64,000 nucleotides of DNA, from assembly GCA_023846275.1 (NCBI GenBank), contig CM043869.1, positions 41,256,737 through 41,320,736 on the forward strand. The letters are read 5' to 3'. Source of the stretch: Vanilla planifolia (Eukaryota > Streptophyta > Magnoliopsida > Asparagales > Orchidaceae). The notes below the pieces were generated by a model that had not been told where the DNA came from, searched no databases, and saw only the letters and a program-made list of their open reading frames with translations. This document shows, one piece after another, positions 28,701 to 40,700 of the stretch. Made by a program: the position numbers and the translations under genes. The stretch's first letter is position 1. Each line of letters starts with the position of its first letter.

Positions 28701-31700
28701 TAGTGTAAAATTGGATATTGCCAAAGGTGTTAGAAGACATTATTAGCTTCAAACCGTCATTTGAGTAAAAAGCATTCTCACCCTTTTCTACAAGGATAAT
28801 ATTTGTAGTTTTTGGACAAAAATTTGTCCTACAAAATTTTCTGAATTAGAACATTACCTTGCTTCACCTTTATCCTAATGGAGTGATACTTTATGCTACT
28901 GTGCTTGATAATGTTTTGGTTCTTATGGAAGATACAAACTTCTTTGATTATTAAAGAAACATTTGTATAATTCTAGTATATACCAAACTTTTCAAACAAA
29001 TCTATCAATCAAAGATATTCCTTAAGCTACTTTAGTATGTGTCACATACTTTGCTACTAAGATATAGTTCTACTTATGAATAAGAAGCCTTCGAACTAGG
29101 CACACCTTGAATTAGTAGAACTATATCTCATATAAGACTTCTTATCCATATCGCTAGTAATTTTTAAAATTTAAAATTTGAGCTCTTCTCAATTATCACA
29201 ATATTCATTTCCTTTCTTTCCAATGAGCCTTCCAAGGCTTTTCCTTGTAATTGCTAATGATGATGCAATGTGAAATATTTGAGCACAAAATATTACATTC
29301 ATAATGTCCTCCCCTAAATGACATTGACAATGTTCTTTAATCTAGTTTTCTATTTGGTCTTTACTATAGTGGAAGTTGCAAGGTTGGCATTTTTAGCAAT
29401 TTTATTTTTGTTTGTTGCCCTTTTGGTATGCAACATTCTAGAGTAATATTTCGGATAATACCCTTGAACTTCAAAAAGATGCTTAGGTTTGGTTTCTTTT
29501 TTATGCCGATTTTGTTAGAATAAATGCCCTTTTTTCCAACAAATGAGCCATACAATCCACTATTAAACAAAAGATAAATCCATCGTCCCTCTTTACGATA
29601 ATGATATGAAATGGAAAATAATAAGACATCAAATTCAATGTGGTTTAACTGAGAAATCTGTGCACATCCAGGTGGAAGATGATCCCAAAATCTGTTATCA
29701 ACAGGATCTCACTCGAATCAATGGCATACAATGAGCTTCAAAGTCCTTTTTTTTGGGTCTAATTGTAGAAAGAAAATGTCAAACTCACCAGTGGGTCTGG
29801 CTTGGTTCTAAATCGTAATACCCTATACACATCAAGCAAAATCATCTTCTTCTTTTTATTCCTTGCTCTTGATGTCATCAAACTGTCAAAGAAGAGAGTT
29901 GGTCAAAGCCACCAAACCGTTAAAGATGTCAGCGAATAAGCAAGTGTGAACAGTAGTAAGCTTGATGATAATCTTTCATTAGTTCCAAACAGCTTTTATA
30001 AAATTTTTCCTGAAAAAACAGTATTTACAATGGGAATAGGAACTTGTTAATCTCCATAGGTATGTGTACTGGATTTCACCAACAAAACAAAGATATATGG
30101 CCTATTTCATAATAAAATTTCAAAGCAATCAAAACATGATTGTTTTATCATGTGATTATTTTTCCAGTAGTTACTAAACACTTGGGTATTGACTCTGCAA
30201 TTTTGAGCTTATTAAGTGTAACTTATTAGTTTCAGTACACACTATTCTTGCTGGTTTCGCTAACGTCTGGATCTGCTTGCTTAATTTTGCAGTTTACTTT
30301 GGTTGGGTTCTCTGTAAGCTTTGATTTGTTTCCATAATTTTACATAATAGTCGTTCATACCAGGTATTGTACAATACATGTGGCTTCTTGAAGAGTAATA
30401 CAGAGATGCTTCATAAAGATTCCATCAAGCCACTTCTACAATGCAGTAAACAACTTTGTTGGTTGTTTTCTTCCTTGAATGGTACCACTTCAACGGTACA
30501 GAGAGCTGCGGCAAAATTAAAGGTCAAGCTTTCCATGATATTCATTATAAGTTCATGCATTTTTTTGGTTGCCTCGTGATGACCTTGGACATATATGATG
30601 TTTCTTTCAATAATTTCTTTTCAAGATGTTATTTGTAGTAATTGAAATAGATAATTACAAGATTTTTTCCTTGGAAAAATTGCATTTAGCTCCCCACGTG
30701 TTGTTTTAAACTCATCTTGTTCTCCATGCTTTTGGAAATCTTTGCTCAAGTCTTGTCTCAATCTCGCTTGCGCTTCATCTAGTTTTAAAAGTCATTGTTT
30801 AGGTATTCTTTTTCTACTCTGATAGAAAGAACCTAAAAGAAGATGGTTAAAAGTTTTGGTGGCAAATTTACAGAGACAGTAAAACCTTTCCAGTATGCAG
30901 TACCTACGTATGGGTTTGATTATTGGACATTAAGCTATTGACAAAACAGATCACAATGAAGATCGATGCAGATATTAATCTAAATGATAACTTTAAAAAC
31001 AAAGGGTCCAACTAAAGAATTGTACAAACAATATAGACCCAAGTGAAGTTTTTTGAAAGCAGGACCAAAAGCACATGCTAAGAAATATGAGTCTTAAAGG
31101 TTACTCACTGAATATTGTTACTGATTTTAGGATCAAATCTCTAAGTTGATGGCAAAGCTTGAAAACACAAATCCACACTTCATAAGCTGTATTAAGCCAA
31201 ACCGGAAACAGCTTCCTGGAATATATGAAGAGGATTTTGTCATGCAACAATTCCGATGCTTCAGCTTACTTGAAACTGTCAAGATGTCAAGGCTAGGCTA
31301 TTCTACAAAAATGACACATGAGGGCTTTGCTGAAAGGTACTATATCATGTCATTGTACAGCTTCTTCAAGTTTTGAACAAAAACCTTGTATGCTTGATAT
31401 GCATGCTAACTTATATCATTTACCTCTCTAGGTATCAGTGCCTTCTCATGGAAAGCTCACAATCAGTGGATCCACTCAGTGTTTCAGTTGCTGTTCTGGA
31501 GCGATGTAACATCTTGCCTGTTATGTATCAAGTTGGTTTTACAAAGATATTTTTCCGCACTGGGCAGGCAATTTCTATAATCCTTCATTTCAGCCTTGTG
31601 AAGTATCCTTATGGGTTCATTCAATTTTGTCCATGCATTCCAAAATCAGAATTTTTTTGTCTATCACCATGACAAGCTATATTCTGTTTACAATGTCATA

Positions 31701-34700
31701 TTTTCTGTGGATCTTTCTATTGGACAATCAATGTTTATGTTTTTGGTGCTACTCATATAATGTTTCCTTCTTTTATTATAAACGGAAGCACTAGTGGTAG
31801 TGATCGTCTTCAGTTCTAACAAGGCAAAAACAAGGCATGGGGAGCTAACTGTGGAAAAAAGCATTAGATTTAGGTCATAATGCATCATATCTCACTATGG
31901 ATATTACATTTTGAAGATTATCCTCACTAACTAGCTATTGACGTTTACAACTTTTATTAGATATCTTCTTCATGTTTTTTCTTTCGAAAATACTAGTGTG
32001 GTCTATTTTTAACATGAATGTTCTCAAGGGAGGTCTCAAGAGGTTTGGAAGGAAGCTTGAGAGAAAGTTATGGGTGTTGAGAAGGTTTGAGGAGGATGAG
32101 AGAAACCTTAATTTGTTCGCAATGTGTTTGAATTTGAAGTGTACTAGAGAGGATGTGCTTTAACTCAGAAGGTATTATAGCCATATGAAGACCCTCTTGT
32201 AATGAGAGAAAGACTGGAGTAGGTGGCATTCTTGAATGCATCATATATCAAGAGCAAGGAAACCTTAAGAAACATGCTTAAAGTGTTAGGTGGAGTTCTT
32301 GAATTACTTGACCAGTTGGAGAATTAGAAGATTTTGGTGGTATTGCAGTAACCTTTTGGAAGGACAATAATGCCGCAAGAATATCTCAAAAGGGTTGGAC
32401 AAGCTTGTAGAAGGCTCAAGAGGTGTTTTCATGGATGATTAGGATGGGCATATGATGAACCAAATCAAATTGTGTATTGTGAGTTATCTTTGAATTTATG
32501 GTTTCAATTGATTGTGAACTAGAAATTTCTAGATGATTATGTTAGTAATCAAACTTTGAATCATCGAATTCCTAGTTTTAAAGTGGATATTAGTCTAATA
32601 ATATCACAATTGTGTTGGAGAATTTTAGATGAGTGTAAATTCAAGATTTGGGATTGGCATATAATTTGGTTTTAAATCAAATTATATGCCAATATCGCAA
32701 AATTGGGATTGGCATATAATTTGAATTCAAATTCCTTGGATTTGAATTTATTTGTTTTTTTAATATATTTGTATTATATTTTTAATGTTTATTGATGATT
32801 ATAATAACCTATGAATTTAACTCATTAATCCCTTGAAAGTATTATTCTTATTTTTATTTTTGAGATACTTCAAAATATAACATAATTTCTATTATATGAT
32901 GGCAATTTTAATTTATATCCTTTAATCATGCTTCTTGAATCAAAATTCTCATTAATGATGTTCAATTAGTTCCTTAATGTTGTTAAAAGCTTTGAGGCCT
33001 TACAATTTCTCCCCACTTAAGAAATTTTCATTCTTGAAATATAAGACAACTTTAAGAATAATTTATTTTAATTTTTTTTAATAATAAACTTTAGATTTCA
33101 TACCCTCACATTAGATGACTTTGTTATCTCATAGCCATAAACCTTGAAATTTATAACAACTTTAAGAATAACTTATTTCAATTTTTGTTAATAATAAACT
33201 TTAGATTCCCATACCTAGCACATTAGATGACTTTGCCTCCTTAAATTGAATACCTTAGATTCAGTCATTTAAGTCTTGATGAGTAATTTTTCTAATTTAA
33301 TATTTGAGTTTCCTAAATAGTTTTGTTGTGTTTTTTAGTATTTTGTTATGTTCTTTTATTCATCTCACTATATTCTATTATTGCTATTTAGTGTAAGGAC
33401 CCATGAAAAGTGGTGAGACAACTCATCTAGTACCAATGCATTAGATCCTTCTTAGGAGAGAATCTTAGTGAGTGTAGATTGTGACCGTATATGGTTATGT
33501 TGAGAAGTGGTGAGTCATTAAGAATGATAGCAACTTAAGTAGAGGATGATTCATTAAGGGAAATCATATAGATTATTGAAAATACGATTGGCTCTTTTGA
33601 TGTCACAAGTGCACCTTTTCATGACCATATTAAACAAAAGGAGATGAGTCCAGTTGAAGGAGAAGATGGGTCAACAACAAGAGTGGGAGGAGATGGATCC
33701 TCGGACTATGGTCCTGGTGACCATCAAGATCTTGCTACTTCAAGAGACTATGATATTGTGAAGCCTTTCATGGTAGTGGCATGGGCTGATATTCCAAGCT
33801 ATTGAGGAAGTTGATATTGAGAAGTTGGATGTACCTTTATATCAGTTGGAGACATATTTCTCCATATATTGTTATAGTGATTTCAATAAATTAACATTTG
33901 TAAGTTTGAAACTAATCGTGTCTTAATATGGAATAGTCTTATATATTCTCGTGTTATATGAAGCTATTGCAAGAGTTAGTTCAAGCAACTTCTGTGAGAG
34001 GAGTTTCATCACATGGGCTGTGAGAAAGCTAAATAGAAAAAGTAGCATGCGCTACAACAATATAAGCAGTTGGTGCAAGATTATATGATCAAGTTTTAGT
34101 GGGAAGTGGTCTTATTAGTGTGGGTATAAGAGAGAAAGTAATCCTCATCAAATATTTTCTTCTTTTGTCTACTTAAATTGTCATGATGTTATTATGCTTT
34201 CTCTTCATCACCATCATATAGGAGAGCACATTTGCAATCGTCATTAAGAGGAATCATGGTCAAGATGACATGATTATGGAGTGTGCTTCAAGGAGCAGCA
34301 ACAAGAAGTTATTGAAAAGTAAGTACTTAATCTTTTATGGCTTACTTGAGTCATCATTGTTAGAAGCTAGCATATAAAGAGATATTACTATTTGTTGCAT
34401 CCCAAGTTAAGGACATTGGAAGGCAAGGACATTACGAAGACTAGGTAGGCTGTTGGTACTGTTATTGAGAAAAACTTGGTCTTTGATGGGTTGAAGAAAG
34501 TTTACTAGAGTTTGTCTTTGATGATGAAAACTAAAGGCAATGATAAGAGGGCTAACTAGGAGAAGCCTAATCTAAGAACCGACTCTTGAGAAGAGTTATT
34601 TTTTGTTGAAATTTAATAAAAAAATAGCTGGTCAATGCTATATTTGAGATTGGATGCAAAGGAAAAATGATTTCTACTAGCCTGGTAAATAGGCTTGGCT

Positions 34701-37700
34701 TGGAGACGAAACCACATCCATGCATAATAGGATAGTTTCATGATCGTGTAGAGGTGAAGGTGGAGAGCTAGTGTTGATTGGGTTTTACTACACTCAAGAT
34801 TACATTCACTAGGTCGTATATGATGTGGTGTTGCTTTATGCTTATCAAGTGATCTTTAGTAGTAGGTACATATGGGATCATGATGTCATTTGCTTCTGAA
34901 GATAGCAAATAATGAAGTTGTGTGAGAAAGGGAAGATTTATCAACTCAATGTAGATCAACGGGAGCTACCTCTAAGAGTTTTTTAAGGAACCTATGAAAG
35001 GCATGTTAGTTCTTTTTGTAGGTTGAAGAATGAGTAGAAGCAAATGGAAGGTGGAGACAATTTATAGAAGCTAACTTTAGAAGAGTCTTTGTGTCGATAA
35101 CTCATAAGAGTGAGTATTTTTTTCAAAGAGGGGACAAATGATCTATTTTTAATCATGAATGTTCTTAAGGTTTTCAAAAGTTTGGAAGAAATTTGTGGGT
35201 CTCAAGAGTGTTTGAGGATGATAAGAGGAACTATGAGAGTTATTCATGATACTTGAGATGAATTGTTTTGGCCCAAGAGGTGTCCTAACTATATGTGGAC
35301 ACTCTTCTAAAGAGGAAATGGCTTAAAGGGATCTTGGGACGTGTTGTAACTATATGTAGACACTCATCTATTGGAGAAGGATGTCTCAAGAGAAGAAGAA
35401 CCCTAAGAAGCAATGTTGACGTGTCGGTTTGAGTTATCAAAGGAGTTCACTTGTTCGTGAATGAAAACGTGTTTCTAATAACCTTTGGGAAGGAGAGCAT
35501 TGGCTTGAAAATATTTTGATAGAGTTGGACAAGCTCAACAAGGCTTGAGAAGGCCAAAGGGGTGTTTTTGTAGATCATCGGAGCATGTACAAGTTGAACC
35601 ATACCAAAACATGCATTGCGGATTATATTCAGACATGTTATAGTTAGATTTCAACTTGGCCATGAACCAGAAAGTTTTAAAGATTTTATTAGCAATTCAA
35701 CACTCCAATCAAATTCTGAGTTTTGTGGAGAAAGTTACACTTAAAATTCTATGGTTGTGCTGGTGGGAATATTGTGAAACTGGTATTGAGTATAGTTTGA
35801 ATTCAAATTTGCAGGTTTTAAGTTTAATTATGTTCTAGTCTATCTAGATTAGATTTAATATTTTTCCGTTTTACTATTATTTCAAGGATCTTTAGAAACT
35901 ATAAAAGAGAACTCGAGGGAAATGATGGTGCATATATATTTTTTGAGATCTAAGAAATCAAGCTGAATGTTGTTTCTACTTAGGTTTTGGGTCCAAGAGT
36001 ATTAAGGGAATCTACTTTGAGTATGTCATGTTGCAGGTCTTGAAGAATTGTTTAGTGGTTTTAGAGTTTGATTCTTATTTATGTTGTTTAGAGGTTTGGA
36101 GTTTACTTATGATATATTTGTTTAGGTTTTCTCTAATTGAATATTAAAGTTTTATATATAATTCCATTGTGCTTTCTATGTTTTGTCTCGTTCGTCTGTT
36201 CATTATATCACGTTTCATTGCTATTCCATGTGAGAACTCATCATGAGTGGTGGGATTGATCATAGTGATACTCCTTCCTTGCATCAAGTTGATAAAATTT
36301 CACCTAATCCTTTAACTATGAATCTTATATTTTTTATACTTATTTGTTTGGAATCAATAATATATTTGCATTTTTATCTTGTGTTATCATCGGAACATTT
36401 GCAGATTGCTGCATTAGAAACAGCTAGAGCCTGTAAACTGCGAGGAATTGTATGTGCCCAGAAGCTTTTTCGTGGTTATCATGCTCGTTGCACTTTTAAG
36501 GATATCAAGAAAGGGATAACAACTTTGCAATCATGTAAGATAAACTTGTATTCAATTTGACTGATTTATCTATTTGAGATTGTTTTGACTTGTGTCCACA
36601 CTATTGTTATGACAAATTAAGAAATTGCTCTTAAAGTTTGTCATGTCTACAATTCAGCATAGACCTTGTGCGCTTAACTTGCTTTTGGTGGATTGCAGCA
36701 TTTAGTTATTCTTTTCTACAAGCATTTTGTATTAACTTCAGAGTATTGTGAAAATATGCTCAAAAGAGTTTTGTTTTTGAAGAGTTTTCCTTTTGTATGT
36801 TACAACTAAGATTTGCATACCTGCATTTTGTGCATTGCTTTCCATGAATAGTTATTCGAGCACAAGCTACAAGGTGTGAATTTCAATACTTGGTTACAAG
36901 GCAGAGAGCTGTTTTTGTCATACAACGGCATGTGAAGCACTGGGTCGCTAGGAAGACATTTGCCGAACATCAAAGATATGTTACAATTTTGCAATCTGGT
37001 ACCTTTGGAGATCCTCTAATGATAGCTTTTTTTATGCCTAAATGCTTTGATTTGCTTCATGATTAGTAAGTTTTGTTTTCCCCAGTTATACGAGGCTGGT
37101 TGGTAAGAAAGCAGTTCAGTGAGTGGAAAAACTTGGAAGAAATGAAGTTCCATCATGCAAATGCTCCGGGTGATCAAAACAAAAACATCATTGAATTGAA
37201 GGTATCTACCTATTTTGCCTTTCTTCAAAAATGATGAAGATGCTTTTCACTTAATTTGTGGTTGTTTGAAGAGAGAAAAAAGTTATATTTCATTACTTAA
37301 GTTAGAAATTTATAAATAGAAAAAATATAACAAAGTACAAGAGAAAAAGAAAGAAATATTATATACTTGTGACAAAATAACAAGAGAATATTTTAGAGAT
37401 AATTTTTAGAATATTTGCATAGCTAATATTTCTATATGATTATATTTCTAATAACACTCTCCTTCCAAAACAGAAGCATATATTATAAAGATAAAAAAAT
37501 TGTAGTGGTCTATTGGCCTTTGTGGGAAAACTATTATCTATTACTTACTAAGACATGAAGACTAATGATGTTCTTTCTTAAGATCTCATCTTTTATGAAA
37601 TAGTTGTCTATTTTAATGTGTTTGGTTCTTTCATAAAAATTAGATACTTGAAATTTAAACAATTGGTTAGTTATCATTTTTAAGAACCATTGTTTGAGCA

Positions 37701-40700
37701 ACAAGAATTCTAAATTCTTCAATAAGATTTTCTATCTATAATATCTCAAAAGCAAAATGTGTGATGTTTAGTCAGCTTGAGCATTGATTTTTCTCTTTAC
37801 TTCTTCTTAACACAAGATTTCCTTTTATAAAGGCACAAAATCTAAAAGACTTTTGATCGTCAGTAGAATTGACATAACCTTCAGTAGTGTAATGGTTTTG
37901 CCTTTGTTATGCATAAACACTTTGCTTAGAATTTTTAATATATCTCAAAAATTTGTAAGATATCATCTCAGAGATCCTATGTTCGATTTTGCTTGCATAT
38001 GGCAGTATACAAAGCCAAAAATATGGGAAATATTTGGTGCGGTTACGTCAATAGAAAGAATAAGAACATTATCAAGTTGAGCAATTATGTCAAAAATTTT
38101 AATAGTAATTAATATCATGAACTTGAGTATATCTTTGCTCACCAAATGAGCTTTATAGTATTTAATAGTTTCATCTAATTGAAACATAATCATGAATACC
38201 CATCGACAAGGAACTCATGTGGCATCAGTACATAGTAATCCAATTTCCATATGACAATTTATAAGCGCTCACATTTAACTATTTATCGCGTATTTTCATT
38301 TTGGATCAAATAGTGCTCTGTCATACATCTTGAGAATAAAAATAATGGATAGAGATTAGGCAAAATAATTAAAGAAAAAAAATGCATAATCAAGTGAAAT
38401 AAAAGGTTACATAGGTTGATAAGTACTTTGTTATATACTATTGTGAAGGGCAATTAACAAATATGCTGATGCTTAGTTGTAAATGGTAATATTTTGAGTT
38501 GTATACCAATGTGAGGTGGATGATCTGTTAAGTATAAAACTGTAGTGGAGTAGGAGGAAGAATTAAGGCCAAAGGTGGAAACAAAATGTTGATAAGAATA
38601 ATTCTTTATAGGAAAATAGTAGGATCATAAGATGTTTCATGAAATATAATATTTGTGAAGATTGATATGTATTTAGTTGATTGATCATATCAATAATATT
38701 CATTCTATGTTTGGGAATTACCCAAAAATATGCATTTAATAACAAGAGAAAAAAATGTCAAGAATGAAAGGAGTGAACACAATGTAAATAGCTAAAAGCC
38801 TAACATTAAACAGAGGCTTGTTTGGGTGAAGTAGAGAGAAAGTTGTGGCCTTATTTAAGATAATTGATGATAGTTGATTTATTTAAAAATAGATTATGAG
38901 AAAGACATCTCCCATAATTGATGAGAAACATCATGTGAAATATCAAGTTGACGGGGAACATCAAGGAAATGTTAATGTTAAAGTTCAATCACACGCCATT
39001 TTGTTGCGAGATATATAGAGATGGTTGACAAATAATTCTTTGTTCAACACAAAAGGTTTGAAATGTGGATTGTAGGCATTCTAATGTGTTTTAAAACAAA
39101 AGAATTTTAATAGAAGTGAATAATTGAACTTCTAATTCCTGTTAAAATTATTTCAAGGGATCAAATATTGCAACAATGATTTTTTAATGTAATAATATCT
39201 GATGTAGGTTAAGATAGCATTACGACCTCAAATGTTTGAATGGACTAAATCAAATCGTGTCGAACTATCAGAGGAGATTGAAATAGGAAAAATGATAAGT
39301 GGTGTTTGTTATTTTCATAAACATCATAATCCAACTTAAGGAGTCAAAAGAAAAGATAAGTTAGTGACCATAAATAGTGAGGAGCATAATCGAGATGATA
39401 ATGCCACTAATAAGGCAAAATAATGTACATAACGTTGTATGTAGAATTAGAGAGACCGTAGATGCTTTTAACTTTGACACTTGTTGAGGCCATGATAAAC
39501 ACGGGTAGTGAAACTTATAGAATATTGTCAGATTTTGTATTGTAATTGATAGAAAACAAATTAAATGGGATGTTTGGATCATATAGGACATTGTTTAAAA
39601 CCTTTTAAGTTGAAAGTTAAATAGGGTGCTTTTTAGAAATAGAAGAGGATCATATAATAATAGTGATAAAAGGGTGGGTTTTAATGTAAAGAGAGAGAAT
39701 AATATAGAAGAGTATGTCATTTGGAAATATGCACCAAAGTTTAAAACCAAAGATATAATAAAGTGAGCAATTGTAATGGATTTATTCCTTGAATTTCTTT
39801 AAATACTCTATGGGTTTGCTTAATAAATTGAAGATTTTATTTCTGCATGATTTATGTGGAAATTTGGTAACTAATTTTTCCTTTCTTTTCGATTAAATTT
39901 TTAGATAATTGTTTTTGTCATGTGGTACATTTACTTCGCTAGTATAATTGTTCCTCTTAAACATGTATGCTTAGAAAATAAGATGTTGCGTGATGGAACC
40001 AACCTAATGTTAGAAATGTTAAAAATAATATACAAATCCTAAGTTTTTCTAAAGAATTTGTTTGAGTAAATTTTAGATTTTCGATACTAGTGTTCATGGG
40101 AGAACTTAAAGAAGAAGAACAAATGTCAAATTTTATGAAGATCACTTTGGTTAAAATGATAAACTATCAAGAGATTCATCTTGAGTTTAATTTTAGATAT
40201 TTTATTTTATTTTAATTAAAAGATTAAATTTAATTGAGATTATTATTATATGATATAAAAATTTTAATTCTAGTTAAATTAATCATCTTAAAAAAATATT
40301 AAGATTTTTCATATCTTTGATGATATTATTTTTTATCACCTTAAGAAATATTTATCTTGATCATAATTTTGAAAAATAGTTTCATTAATTTATTAAAAAT
40401 ATATATATTATAATAATAAGTGTTTATAATAAATAAATAAATAATAATAATAATAATAATAAGAAAAACCTAATATTCAAATATAGTTGAAGGATTAGAT
40501 GGTAAACACAACACTTAATAAAACTGATGAGTACTGCATGTAGTTGAAAGATTTAACATGTATTTGACTGGCAGGCATCCTGGATTGTATCATTTTTATT
40601 CATTATTAATCTGAATTGTTATTCAAAAAGATCAAGCTGTTTAATATTTCTTAACTGCAGCACAACCAACAACAACCTCTTCTGCAGCCATCAGCGGTGG

